Assembly: GCF_000685155.1 (NCBI RefSeq)
Contig: NZ_JMIY01000004.1
Location: 15,136 to 64,391 of the forward strand
DNA from: Candidatus Methanoperedens nitratireducens
GTDB lineage: Archaea; Halobacteriota; Methanosarcinia; Methanosarcinales; Methanoperedenaceae
Length of the DNA: 49,256 nt
Direction of reading: 5' to 3'
In this document: positions 16,967 to 26,174 of the stretch, piece after piece
Layout of the letters: each line of letters begins with the position of its first letter
Position numbering within the stretch: the stretch's first letter is position 1
The notes under the pieces: generated by a model
Told to the model about the DNA's origin: nothing
The model's input: the letters and a program-made list of their open reading frames with translations, nothing else
Databases searched by the model: none
Program-made: the position numbers and the translations under genes

Positions 16967-19051
16967 ATGATTATGTATATTAAATTTGTATTTATCTTTT
17001 TTGTCCTGCTCCTGACGTACACAACACCATCGTTGGCAGCCCCTATTCACTTCTCAAACCTTATCGCAAACCCTGGATTTGAGAGTGGTACAACAAAGCC
17101 CCTGAACTGGAGCTTTGTGACAGTCGATGGAAATACGCCCTTATGGAGTACCGTTTCTTATAGTGGCAGTAGATCTGTGAAAATAAGTGTCCCGGGGACA
17201 ACCGATAGTAAAAGTGGATACCCAAAATCAGATTTAATAGAAGTTGAGTCGCTTCAGAACTACATCCTCTCGGTCTGGTTTAAGACCCAGGGGGCAGGAG
17301 GTACTAACGCGCCTGCAATAAGGGTGGTGGAACTGGATGCTAATAAAAAGGTACTAAAAAATATCGGCTTCAATTTTAAAAAGGGCACAAACGACTGGAC
17401 ACAGAAGCAGATTACCTTCAGGACAGGTATCAATACAAGATGGGTCTATGTGTATGCCAATACATGGGATGGTTATGGTACACTCTGGATAGATGATGTA
17501 GAGTTAAGACGCTCAAACCTCATCGCAAACCCTGGATTTGAGAGTGGTGCAACAAAGCCTCTGAACTGGAGCTTTGTGACAGTCGATGGAAATACGCCGT
17601 TATGGAGTACCGTTTCTTATAGTGGCAGTAGATCTGTAAAAATAAGCATCCCGGGGACAACGGATAGTAAAAGTGGATACCCAAAATCAGATTTGATAGA
17701 AGTTGAGTCGCTTCAGAACTACATCCTCTCGGTCTGGTTTAAGACCCAGGGGGTAGGAGGTACGAATGCGCCTGCAATAAGGGTGGTGGAACTGGATGCT
17801 AATAAAAAGTCGCTAAAAAATATCGGTTTCAATTTTAAAAAGGGCACAAACGACTGGACACAGAAGCAGATTACCTTCAAGACAGGTACCAATACAAGAT
17901 GGATCTATGTGTATGCCAATACATGGGATGGTTACGGTACACTCTGGGTAGATGATGTAGAGTTGAGGCCCTATTCATATATCATTTATACAGATGGCAT
18001 AAATACATATGCAAAAAATGGTTATACAGGAAAAATAGATTACAGTGGTACAGACTCAACAATTATAATACAGAATGCATTAGATATGGTAGATAATAAT
18101 CCAACACTTGGTAAGAAACAATATTATGTATATTTAAAAGGTAAATTTACAGTAACCGGGATAAACGTTAAAAGTAATACAGTTTTAGATCTTAGAGAAG
18201 CAATAATCATATCCTCTGGAAATACAATTCCATTGAGACTATCAGGTACAAGTAATAGTAAAATTATTGGCGGAGTAATTGATTGTAATAGTCAAACAGA
18301 TGGTAACACAAATATGCGTTGTATTAGTTTATTGAATACTGATAAAGTTACTATTGATGGAACAGAAGTTAAAAATGGTGGGTACTATGGAATTAACTTA
18401 TGGCAGGCAAATAACAATATTATTAAAAACGTGTACTCACATCATAATTTCGTGGGTGGAATACATCTTGGAAGTGATACTGCCGGGCGGGGCTGGTATA
18501 ATACAGTTCAAAATTCCATATTTAAAAATAACAGGATTAGTGGACTTAGTGATAGGGGAAGTACAGTACCGAATGAAAAACTCTATAATACGTATAATTC
18601 AATAACAGCGATAAATAATAATGCAACAAGTGATTCAAGAGGAATATTTTTATCTGGAACTGGATCTACTGATGCAGTATTTACATTAAACGACATTACA
18701 GTATTAAATAATACTCATGGTTTACTGGCTGAAAATGCTTCAGTTTATATTACCAATCTTAATGCAAGTTATAACAAAGAATCCGGTTTATTCATGAGAG
18801 CAGTAAGAAATTCGACAATAATAAATGTAACTGCAAATGATAATGGGAAAAAAGCATATAGTGGTGGAATACGAATTATTGATTTGTTTGGCAGAGCTTC
18901 TCAGGACATTACAGTAATTGGGACTGAAGCAAGAAGGAATTGGAGAAATATATATGTGTTCTCTAATGTTGGATCAAAAAATATAACATTTGATTCAATT
19001 GATGCAACAGACGGGGTAGACTCAAATGTGTTTATTTATGGTGTTCAGTAG
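16967..19051 (+). CDS. secreted surface protein: two carbohydrate-binding-like domains plus parallel beta-helix
   Basis: Predicted exported cell-surface or glycan-active protein of about 694 residues. Seen: signal peptide in the first ~25 residues (hydrophobic core FVFIFFVLLLTY, cleavage near SLA-AP); two adjacent ~153-residue jelly-roll domains of CBM4/9 type (each starting LIANPGFESG and ending WVDDVELR or WIDDVELR); then from about residue 335 a right-handed beta-helix with N-rich rungs (NIIKNVYSHHN, NSTIINVTAND). No membrane anchor or sorting tail seen. Start: GTG 16964, ATG 16967 and ATG 16973 are in frame; ATG 16967 is preferred from TATA spacing. The first half has ordinary base composition, the beta-helix half is much more AT-rich, suggesting a chimera. 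An IS4-like remnant begins right after the stop, so the C-terminus may have been trimmed. Confidence 0.8.
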   Translation: MIMYIKFVFIFFVLLLTYTTPSLAAPIHFSNLIANPGFESGTTKPLNWSFVTVDGNTPLWSTVSYSGSRSVKISVPGTTDSKSGYPKSDLIEVESLQNYILSVWFKTQGAGGTNAPAIRVVELDANKKVLKNIGFNFKKGTNDWTQKQITFRTGINTRWVYVYANTWDGYGTLWIDDVELRRSNLIANPGFESGATKPLNWSFVTVDGNTPLWSTVSYSGSRSVKISIPGTTDSKSGYPKSDLIEVESLQNYILSVWFKTQGVGGTNAPAIRVVELDANKKSLKNIGFNFKKGTNDWTQKQITFKTGTNTRWIYVYANTWDGYGTLWVDDVELRPYSYIIYTDGINTYAKNGYTGKIDYSGTDSTIIIQNALDMVDNNPTLGKKQYYVYLKGKFTVTGINVKSNTVLDLREAIIISSGNTIPLRLSGTSNSKIIGGVIDCNSQTDGNTNMRCISLLNTDKVTIDGTEVKNGGYYGINLWQANNNIIKNVYSHHNFVGGIHLGSDTAGRGWYNTVQNSIFKNNRISGLSDRGSTVPNEKLYNTYNSITAINNNATSDSRGIFLSGTGSTDAVFTLNDITVLNNTHGLLAENASVYITNLNASYNKESGLFMRAVRNSTIINVTANDNGKKAYSGGIRIIDLFGRASQDITVIGTEARRNWRNIYVFSNVGSKNITFDSIDATDGVDSNVFIYGVQ
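17053..17970 (+). repeat. 459-bp tandem direct repeat within the surface-protein gene
   Basis: Two copies, 17053-17511 and 17512-17970, differ at only a small number of positions by eye; the period is 153 codons, so the frame is kept. This encodes the duplicated carbohydrate-binding-like domain. Near identity at silent sites points to a recent duplication or ongoing gene conversion. Confidence 0.9.
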
Positions 19052-19267
19052 CTAACTAACTCTCTTGACCGTTGGGGACGTATTTTAGCACCTGTCATTG
19101 AGGCATTGCAACAGATGTAATGGCTGTCCGGCAGGCTCATCCACATTGTTTCAGATAGGGAATTTGCCAGTCCCAGGATTGCGGGATGGCTCAAAACAAC
19201 AAACAGGAACGTGGATGCAACACTGAGAATATCAGGTTTTAACTCAGCGATATCTCAGAAGAATTAA
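19052..19267 (+). pseudogene. remnant of an IS4-like DDE transposase
   Basis: In one frame the stretch reads TNSLDRWGRILAPVIEALQQ, a stop (19118-19120), then WLSGRLIHIVSDREFASPRI and AGWLKTTNRNVDATLRI to a TAA at 19265-19267. The DREF motif with following WL...LRI is the second catalytic-aspartate region of IS4-type transposases. Both the N-terminal part with the first aspartate and the C-terminal part with the glutamate are missing, and there is an internal stop, so it is dead. No terminal repeats found. It abuts the stop of the surface-protein gene, marking a past insertion or deletion at the edge of the AT-rich island. Confidence 0.7.
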
Positions 19268-19301
19268 GTATATTGATGTAACAAGGTAAAGTTAATAGAT
19301 T

Positions 19302-19523
19302 ATGAAAAACAACGAGAATTTATTTAACCACTTAAGCAGGGTTATACTACATTTACCGATATTATTTCTAATTTCTATTCTTCCGATCCTCTTCTTACTG
19401 GGCTATACCGGACATGCGATCAGGACGTTATACCTGTTACCGCCAGTTATACTGAGCTTTATTTTTCTACTAAGAAATAAAAATGTTTTAGATTCCTTAC
19501 AGCAAAAATCATTTTTTTTTTAA
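19302..19523 (+). CDS. 5' part of a split membrane glycan-synthesis protein
   Basis: Encodes 73 residues with two hydrophobic helices (HLPILFLISILPILFLLGY and LYLLPPVILSFIFLL). It ends immediately at a run of ten T (19512-19521). Adding one T (or removing two) would continue straight into the 19541-21223 frame through NISNTK, giving one protein of about 640 residues. So this is the N-terminal piece of that gene, separated by a homopolymer frameshift, real or due to sequencing. Confidence 0.65.
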   Translation: MKNNENLFNHLSRVILHLPILFLISILPILFLLGYTGHAIRTLYLLPPVILSFIFLLRNKNVLDSLQQKSFFF

Positions 19524-19540
19524 ATATATCTAACACAAAA

Positions 19541-21223
19541 GTGTTTTTGATATTGTATTTATTATTATATTCTTATAGTTTATTTCTCTTATATGAATAT
19601 TACGAGAGGCCAATTTTATATTTTTTAGTCTTATCTCTTATAAGCATGATTCTATTTTTGGAAATTCTTTCATGTAAAAATAACTTTGACAAACATTTGA
19701 TATTAATACAAATTATACTTCTACAATTAAATTTGATATGGGGCCAGAACTTAAAATATTTCTTCGTTTTTGGTTATACAGATATTTTCGTACATTTATA
19801 TTATATACAGAGTATATTAGATAGCTTTCATATAACTGATGCTATGGATTATTATGAATATGCGCCCATATACTATATTTTCAACGCAATGGGCATAATA
19901 ATTATGGGCATTAATACAAATGTTGCATTTTTTATTTTAACAGCTCTCTCATATGTTCCCTCTACTCTTTTTATCTATTTGATATTCAAGTCATTAACAA
20001 AAAATGAAAAAATTTCTTTATTAGGGGTTTTATTCTTTGCAATAAGTAGAAAATTTATATTTCATGGAACCTATGTGATTCCACTATCATTAGGATTCGT
20101 CATATTTTTAATAATAGTATTCTTACTCATAAAAACAAATGAAATTAAAATTTTTAGATCAAAAACTTTATTTAATTTATTTCTAATACTTTTCAGTTTT
20201 ATATTGATTATTGAACATCAAACAACTACTATTTTTGTAGCTTTCATATTGCTTCTATTATTGTTATCGGAGATACTAATTTACAAAAAAGATTATATAA
20301 TATCTAGAAAGTATGTTCTTCTATTTATATGTGGATTTTTAGCGCACTGGTTCTTTGTGCAATATGTTATGGTAGCAAATACAGTTTACCAGATGAAAAA
20401 ATCAGTTTTGTATGATAACGAAGTTTTTTCAGGAGCATTGCCAATAACATTAGGTGAATTTTTATTAAATAGTATAGATTATATGCTAATAGTATTTTTA
20501 GCATTTATCGGCATCTTCTGTGCTTATTATACGGCAGACATACATAAGAACAGAATAAGAAATATCGTACTCTTGATCTTGCCAATTGCAATATTTTTCT
20601 ATATTCCAGGCCCGGCTGGTCTTCTTGGAGAAATATTCCTTACTAATAGACTCCCTTTGCTTATGATGCCGTTTGTAGTGCTTGCCATGGCATTTGGAAC
20701 AATTTATTTGTATACTATACTTTATAATAAAAATAGTAGAGATAGAGCCATAGGAATCTCTATATTAATAGTTGGTTTTTTTGCTTTTTTTTCTATGTTC
20801 AATTCAGTAAATAGTCCAGAATTGAACATAAGCTGGCTAAATATCGAAAGTGACTTATACTTTAATGAAGCAGAAATATCTGGTTTTTCTTTTTTAGAAG
20901 GTATTTTTAATAATAGTATAGATGCAGTTTATTCTGATTATCATACCTGGAATTATTTTTCTAGATATTTAAGTCATTTTTCAAAAAGCTACATAATAGA
21001 GCAAACGGATGTTGGATACATAAATAAAGGATATATTGTGCTCAGGATAGAAGAGTTCAAAGATAAACTATTGTGGCTAACCGAAGGAAGGATAGTTGGT
21101 ATTAAAGGACCTAAATTATATAGATATAAATATTCTGAATCGGATGAATTAATACCAACGTCCGAACTTAACCAGAAAATTTATGATAACTCGTTTATAT
21201 CTATATATAAATATAGATCATAG
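19541..21223 (+). CDS. polytopic membrane protein, GT-C glycosyltransferase or polysaccharide polymerase-like (3' part of a frameshifted gene)
   Basis: About 560 residues with a dozen hydrophobic segments, then a soluble C-terminal domain of about 110 residues. Seen: a loop after the first helices with GYTDIFVHLYYIQSIL, matching the acidic-aromatic first loop of GT-C type glycosyltransferases that use polyprenyl-phosphate sugars, and a short-chain pattern YEYAPIYYIF. The apparent start is GTG 19541, but the frame is open upstream to the poly-T tract and the true start is probably ATG 19302 (see the 5' part). Very AT-rich codons compared with the genes outside the region. Role in surface glycan assembly is inferred from fold and from neighbours; a Wzy-type polymerase is the alternative. 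Confidence 0.6.
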   Translation: MFLILYLLLYSYSLFLLYEYYERPILYFLVLSLISMILFLEILSCKNNFDKHLILIQIILLQLNLIWGQNLKYFFVFGYTDIFVHLYYIQSILDSFHITDAMDYYEYAPIYYIFNAMGIIIMGINTNVAFFILTALSYVPSTLFIYLIFKSLTKNEKISLLGVLFFAISRKFIFHGTYVIPLSLGFVIFLIIVFLLIKTNEIKIFRSKTLFNLFLILFSFILIIEHQTTTIFVAFILLLLLLSEILIYKKDYIISRKYVLLFICGFLAHWFFVQYVMVANTVYQMKKSVLYDNEVFSGALPITLGEFLLNSIDYMLIVFLAFIGIFCAYYTADIHKNRIRNIVLLILPIAIFFYIPGPAGLLGEIFLTNRLPLLMMPFVVLAMAFGTIYLYTILYNKNSRDRAIGISILIVGFFAFFSMFNSVNSPELNISWLNIESDLYFNEAEISGFSFLEGIFNNSIDAVYSDYHTWNYFSRYLSHFSKSYIIEQTDVGYINKGYIVLRIEEFKDKLLWLTEGRIVGIKGPKLYRYKYSESDELIPTSELNQKIYDNSFISIYKYRS

Positions 21224-21262
21224 AACTTATTGTTGGTTAAAGTTAATCGCGTAAGTCCTGAA

Positions 21263-22459
21263 TTATTTAAATTTTTGTTTTAACTTGCTACAATAAAGCG
21301 CTATTTCTTCAGTTACACGCCCCCAGCTATATTCTTTTGTTGCTTTATTATAACCTGTGCAAGACAATTTTTCACATATTTCTTTGTGATCTAATAAATA
21401 AATTATAGCATCACTTAATTCGCCAGCATTGTCAGGAGGTTTTATAAGACCACAACCATTCAAATACTGTTTAATTCCCCATATGTCAGTAGAGATTACA
21501 GGTTTACCACAGGCCATGTATTCAAAAATTTTTAGTGGAGAGAAGTCAAGGTCTTTTTTGCTTGTATCATACGGAGCAATACAGATGTCTGCTGAGTTTA
21601 TGTACCACACTATTTCTTTGTGTGGAACACGCCCGATCAATCTGATGTTTTTTTGTATTTTCAATTTATTGATCATATACAATATATAGTCCTTGAATTG
21701 ACCATCCCCAACAATTAAAAAAACAGTGTTTGGGTGTTTTTTTAGGACAATAGGCACAGCCTCAACTAAATAACTTAGCCCTTGCCACTGTTCAAGAGAC
21801 CCTGTAAATATAACATATTTAGTTTCAAGATTTAAATTTAATTTTTTCCGAGCTATTGCGGTGTCGATTGGTTTGAATATATTTATATCAACACCATTGT
21901 GTAAAGGTACAATTTTGTCTTGAGCTATATTAAACCTGTATTTCAGCATCTTAATAATCCCTTTACCACTGGTTGAAACAAAAACATATGAAGCGTTTGT
22001 TAATACAATTTTTTCTACAATTCTAATAACATAGGAAAACATGATTAAAATTATTTTATTTGGTCTAAAAGCATATTCTATTTCACCATATTGATGTAAA
22101 ATACCGTTGACCTCTATAACATACGGGATTTTCAAGATTTTACTCAGCAGGTATGCAGAGAACGAATTAATCCCGTGACGAACATATATTAAGTCGATAC
22201 TTTCTTTTCGACCTGTTTTTAGACCAATTAAAAAAGATTTTAGAATAAATTTTATTAAATTATATAAAAACTTTGGTGACGTGGTCTCTAATCCCAGCGG
22301 GATTATTTTCAAATTAAACGAATCATGAAAATCAAATGCTGATGGACATATCACAAATAATTCGTGTTCAGAAGGAAAATTATAGAGAATTCCTTTTAGG
22401 TGAATCTCTGTTGCAGTAGAATGTTTCCAGGCCATTCCTGAAAGAAATAGAAATTTCAT
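21263..22459 (-). CDS. glycosyltransferase family 4
   Basis: Two-domain GT-B glycosyltransferase transferring a sugar from a nucleotide donor, with retention. Seen: N-terminal acceptor domain with YVRHGINSFSAYLLSKI and VIEVNGILHQYGE; C-terminal donor domain opening VIFTGSLEQWQGLSYLVEA and carrying FLIVGDGQFKDYI, RLIGRVPHKEI and the E-x7-E-like SPLKIFEYMACGKPVIS nucleotide-sugar site. Length 398 is normal, no membrane helix. ATG start. Minus strand, convergent with the split membrane gene and 84 bases downstream of the DUF362 gene, so within the glycan cluster. Sugar specificity cannot be told. Confidence 0.9.
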   Translation of the reverse strand: MKFLFLSGMAWKHSTATEIHLKGILYNFPSEHELFVICPSAFDFHDSFNLKIIPLGLETTSPKFLYNLIKFILKSFLIGLKTGRKESIDLIYVRHGINSFSAYLLSKILKIPYVIEVNGILHQYGEIEYAFRPNKIILIMFSYVIRIVEKIVLTNASYVFVSTSGKGIIKMLKYRFNIAQDKIVPLHNGVDINIFKPIDTAIARKKLNLNLETKYVIFTGSLEQWQGLSYLVEAVPIVLKKHPNTVFLIVGDGQFKDYILYMINKLKIQKNIRLIGRVPHKEIVWYINSADICIAPYDTSKKDLDFSPLKIFEYMACGKPVISTDIWGIKQYLNGCGLIKPPDNAGELSDAIIYLLDHKEICEKLSCTGYNKATKEYSWGRVTEEIALYCSKLKQKFK

Positions 22460-22543
22460 TTCTTATCACTTTTTTGAGAACAACAGATGAGTACAAAATT
22501 AGCTGTATCCAACCATTTCTTTAAAAACCACATATAAAATTAC

Positions 22544-23608
22544 TTATGTTTTTAGTCTTAATATAAATAAAACTTTTAATCTTATAATCAAACCTCTGAC
22601 ATATCTAAAGCCATCTTTTTTGAAAAGTGTCCCGAATTCAGAACTATTATAATATCCTCTGGCAAAGATCATGAGCCCACCACCTGCTAATGAAATAAAT
22701 TTTGATACTCCTTCAAAATAACGATTTACCCTGAAACTGCACTTATTTAGAAATAATGCGAATCTATATGATAAATAAGAATACACAGGTATAAACTCGA
22801 ACTTTCCTTCCGCAATATTCCCGATCACTTCAGGTTTTGTTGTGCCCAGACCTTTTTTTTCAGCATATCGTAAATTAGGCACTCTTTCAGGATCAAACCC
22901 CATTATTCTGGCAGCAACTGCGTCTGTTGCTACTGGATTATTCCCAACTATGATCATTCCTGCCTCTTTTTTATAACCATCGGAAGGTCCAGGTCCCTCC
23001 ATTCCCACGATTCCATCGATAATACAGAAAGGTCTGTAATACTCAGCCAGATCCACCAGCACTTCTGACATGAACGGATGATACTTTGCCTTGTACTTCT
23101 CAGGCAGCAGACCAAAAAGATTCTTCATATTACAGGTTATCTTCTGCTGGATATGAGTTTTTAATTTTGCAATAGATATGATTTTAGTTGCTCCAAGTAA
23201 GGTTTCTGTAGTATTAAGCGTCTCAAAATAATGACCTTCCAGTACCACCTCATAGCGTTTATCTTTGCTCAGGTTTACAAGCTCAACCCCCAGTCTTTCA
23301 GCCATTTCTTTATAGCCCATCCGTTCAAATTCTTCATCCGCAGTAGCTACAGCATGATCACTTTCGACTATGGTAATTTTTGGATTTGCTTTTTCTCTAA
23401 TAATCTTTATAAAAGCTTCAACGATTCTTGGATCGGTTGTGCCTCCTTCCCAGGCTGGTCTAAAATCACACAGGTTGGGTTTGATAACAATATTATCCCG
23501 GTCATTTACTTCAAAATGCAGGACATCCAGGGCTTCTCTTAAATTTGGTTCAATATTTGCTTCTGAATCCCGCATTTTTTTGATTAAGACTTTATCGTTA
23601 TCTATCAT
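22544..23608 (-). CDS. DUF362 domain protein
   Basis: Belongs to the DUF362 family, whose biochemical role is unknown; members sit in polysaccharide and maturation clusters. Seen: NIVIKPNLCDFRPAWEGGTT, TIVESDHAVATADEEFERMG, IISIAKLKTHIQQKITCNMKNLFG and the NNPVATDAVAARIMGFDPERV block, all diagnostic. There is no 4Fe-4S ferredoxin tail as seen in some members. The ATG at 23608 overlaps the stop of the upstream Gfo/Idh/MocA gene (ATGA), so the two proteins are made together. Confidence 0.85.
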   Translation of the reverse strand: MIDNDKVLIKKMRDSEANIEPNLREALDVLHFEVNDRDNIVIKPNLCDFRPAWEGGTTDPRIVEAFIKIIREKANPKITIVESDHAVATADEEFERMGYKEMAERLGVELVNLSKDKRYEVVLEGHYFETLNTTETLLGATKIISIAKLKTHIQQKITCNMKNLFGLLPEKYKAKYHPFMSEVLVDLAEYYRPFCIIDGIVGMEGPGPSDGYKKEAGMIIVGNNPVATDAVAARIMGFDPERVPNLRYAEKKGLGTTKPEVIGNIAEGKFEFIPVYSYLSYRFALFLNKCSFRVNRYFEGVSKFISLAGGGLMIFARGYYNSSEFGTLFKKDGFRYVRGLIIRLKVLFILRLKT

Positions 23609-24603
23609 TTCTTTGTTACCTCTACGAATATTCCCTTCTCATACGATTCATAAGCCGCAAGGGTTGATTCCAGGGTTTTATAGCCTTCAGTACCATTCAC
23701 TACAGGCGTTCTATCTTCCATGATGCATTCAAAGAAATGCCTGAATTCTTCGTGATATGCTGAAATTTTTTTATCTGCCTTAATTCTTATAGGTGCCTGT
23801 GCAACAACCCCTTTGGGTGTAAAAAGCACCTCATTTTTACTTCCATTTGCATATATAAATCCTCCATCCCCGTAAACCCTTATTTCATTTATGCTCAAAT
23901 CTCCCCATACAACCGCAAGGTTAGCAGCAGCTCCATTTTTGAACTCCATATAAACATTGGCTGTATCATCAATAGTAATATCCTTGTTCAGCGTTTTGAT
24001 GTTCCCAAAAACGTTCCTGATATCTCCAAGATACCATCGTATTAGATCCATGTGGTGGCAACCCATTTCAAAAAGAGCTCCTCCGCCTTCTCTGGAGTAC
24101 TGGAACTTAGATTTTGAGGGCCAAACAGAGGCATTTGTAAAAAAAGTTGAAGAAGCTCCTATCAAATGCCCCAGAAATCCTTTTTCTATAAGTTCGTGAA
24201 CCTTCTTAAACTGAGGAATAAATCTAAAATTTAAGCCAACCATAAGTTTGACACCTGCTTTTTCAGAAGCTTCTACCATGTCTTTGGCTTTTTCAAGGCT
24301 TGTTTCCATTGGCTTTTCACAAAATATGTGTTTTCCAGCTTCTGCACATTCTATTGCTATTTGAGAATGAAATTTAGGGGGAGTTAATATGAATACAGCA
24401 TCAATATCTTTTGATAAAACTTTTTTGTAATCGCTGAAAGTTTCACAATTCAGGCTATACTTGTTTTTTAGTTCCTTTGCACGTTCTTCATTTGCATCAA
24501 CCAGAGCAACAATTTCAAACTCTGGCATCCTCTGGAGCGTTGGTATGTGAAAAACTTCCGCCACAGCACCGCATCCTATTATTGCTAATTTTATTTTTTT
24601 CAT
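23605..24603 (-). CDS. Gfo/Idh/MocA-family NAD(P)-dependent sugar dehydrogenase
   Basis: Oxidoreductase acting probably on a nucleotide-sugar or free sugar. Seen: N-terminal Rossmann motif AIIGCGAVAEVFHIPTLQ, the family's EKP motif in HIFCEKPMETSLEKAK, VGLNFRFIPQFKKVHELI, and the GGGALFEMGCHHMDLIRWYLG segment with the proposed catalytic histidine. Length 332 is usual. ATG at 24603. Coupled by overlap to the DUF362 gene. Other members make UDP-acetamido sugars for surface glycans, which fits the location, but the substrate is not shown. Confidence 0.88.
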   Translation of the reverse strand: MKKIKLAIIGCGAVAEVFHIPTLQRMPEFEIVALVDANEERAKELKNKYSLNCETFSDYKKVLSKDIDAVFILTPPKFHSQIAIECAEAGKHIFCEKPMETSLEKAKDMVEASEKAGVKLMVGLNFRFIPQFKKVHELIEKGFLGHLIGASSTFFTNASVWPSKSKFQYSREGGGALFEMGCHHMDLIRWYLGDIRNVFGNIKTLNKDITIDDTANVYMEFKNGAAANLAVVWGDLSINEIRVYGDGGFIYANGSKNEVLFTPKGVVAQAPIRIKADKKISAYHEEFRHFFECIMEDRTPVVNGTEGYKTLESTLAAYESYEKGIFVEVTKK

Positions 24604-24717
24604 TTCAACTCTCCTGCCACATATCCGTTTTCGACGTTTGCTATCATAACTAACAACATCACTTCTTTTGACTGATTATTACATTTTCCGAGTTAAGGCT
24701 CATAATTTAATGGTGTT

Positions 24718-26064
24718 TTATTTTTGATAGATCAGACTTCTGGTAAATAAAAATTTCCCGCTATCACTTGGTTTTATCTCATTAACAAAATTGAATTCTA
24801 CTTTGCAGGATTCACCCATGACAGCTTTTATCTTATTTTCAATATCTTTCAAATCATTTTCATCCTTTTCTCCATACAATACTATATAGATCCGAATAAA
24901 ATTGTAATCCACCTGTATAATTTGAAATTTATTAACCCAGTTCTTAAAGTAAAATAGACCTCTAAAATATCCCCCATGAACTAAAGTGCCATCTTTCCTT
25001 TTAAAATGGTCTGAAACTCTGCCAGTAATTTCAGAAAGCATAGAGAACCCCCTGCCGCAGGAGCATATTTTAGTTGAAACTATTCCCATATCCCCTATAT
25101 CGTATCTTATCAAAGGCATAGAATAATTATCAAGATTGGTCACATAAATTTTTCCAGCCTCCTCTATATTAACAGGTTCTAAATCATTATTTAATACTTC
25201 TAAATATTGTGAATATTCAAAAATATGAAGTCCTTCTTGATTTATACACTCAACAGCAATATCACCAACCTCTCTTGAGCCATACTGATTTATAACCTTA
25301 GTTTTAAATACATCTTCAACAAAACCTCTGACATCTTTATGTAGAGTTCCTGAAGTAACAATGATCGATCGGGGAGACCAGATATTAAAGTTATTTCGAT
25401 CAATGAACTTTGAAAATTCGTAGATAGAATCTACATATGCCCAGACATACACAGGTTTAAAATCATTCCAAATTTTTACATAGTTTTCCATTTTTTCTTC
25501 ACTCATTAAAAAACTATTTAAAAGAACTCTGTTGATTAACCAGTTGTAAAATTTAGCCTTATAACCTGTAGAACCTTTTAAGATATCTCTCTCGGAACCC
25601 CATAAATGAATCTCTTTTTCACCTATATTTTTTCCATTAACTAATGGAAAATAAACCTTCGTAGCCATTAATTTAGCCAGGTATTCTTTATCCTGTATGA
25701 ATTTAACTGGAACTCCTGTGGACCCCCCGGAAGTGTTAAAATACCATTTCCTTTTATTCAAATCTTTACTCTTTAGTTCTTCAAAATTTTTCCGAATAAT
25801 ATCTTTTGTAAGTATTGGGATTTTTGAAAAGTTATCTAAATTGATCTTTCCATCAATAACCACGCCACTTTCGCTCAAGACTCTATTATAATATGGCACA
25901 TTTCTATAAGCATGCAGAAGCAAGGTTTTTAATCTCTCTCTCTGAATGGCTTTAATCTCCTCTTTATTCTTATATTCTATACTTTTAATAAATTCTAATG
26001 TTTTAGGAATTTCACTTCCGGTCAGCTTTAGCAGACCTATAATAATTGGCTTCCTCCAGTTCAT
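24718..26064 (-). CDS. PaaK/CapK-like adenylate-forming enzyme
   Basis: Phenylacetate-CoA ligase-like AMP-forming protein of the CapK group found in capsule clusters. Seen: the family N-terminus with LLLHAYRNVPYYNRVL, P-loop-like NTSGGSTGVPVKFI, an INQYGSREVGDIAVECINQ motif that contacts adenylate, MPLIRYDIGDMG, and a CxC pair in KICSCGRGFSML before the C-terminal lid domain. Length 448 fits. Very AT-rich. It could activate a carboxylic acid for attachment to surface polysaccharide, an inference from CapK homologues; coenzyme F390 synthetase-like activity is a less likely alternative. Confidence 0.82.
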   Translation of the reverse strand: MNWRKPIIIGLLKLTGSEIPKTLEFIKSIEYKNKEEIKAIQRERLKTLLLHAYRNVPYYNRVLSESGVVIDGKINLDNFSKIPILTKDIIRKNFEELKSKDLNKRKWYFNTSGGSTGVPVKFIQDKEYLAKLMATKVYFPLVNGKNIGEKEIHLWGSERDILKGSTGYKAKFYNWLINRVLLNSFLMSEEKMENYVKIWNDFKPVYVWAYVDSIYEFSKFIDRNNFNIWSPRSIIVTSGTLHKDVRGFVEDVFKTKVINQYGSREVGDIAVECINQEGLHIFEYSQYLEVLNNDLEPVNIEEAGKIYVTNLDNYSMPLIRYDIGDMGIVSTKICSCGRGFSMLSEITGRVSDHFKRKDGTLVHGGYFRGLFYFKNWVNKFQIIQVDYNFIRIYIVLYGEKDENDLKDIENKIKAVMGESCKVEFNFVNEIKPSDSGKFLFTRSLIYQK

Positions 26065-26166
26065 ACTAAAAATCCCTCTATGATTGAACTGCCTGCCAGT
26101 TCCTGGATGTTGTATATAGCTTCATAATTAATCCAAGCCTGCAATCTAAAATCCGATTTTTAGTAT
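26063..26166. repeat. 12-bp inverted repeat spanning the gap between the PaaK-like and GT2 genes
   Basis: atactaaaaatc (26063-26074) and gatttttagtat (26155-26166) are exact reverse complements, 80 bases apart. They bracket almost exactly the intergenic DNA. No gene lies inside. Could be a long-range hairpin ending the GT2 transcript or the ends of a small inserted element. Confidence 0.45.
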
Positions 26167-26174
26167 TACTCTTT

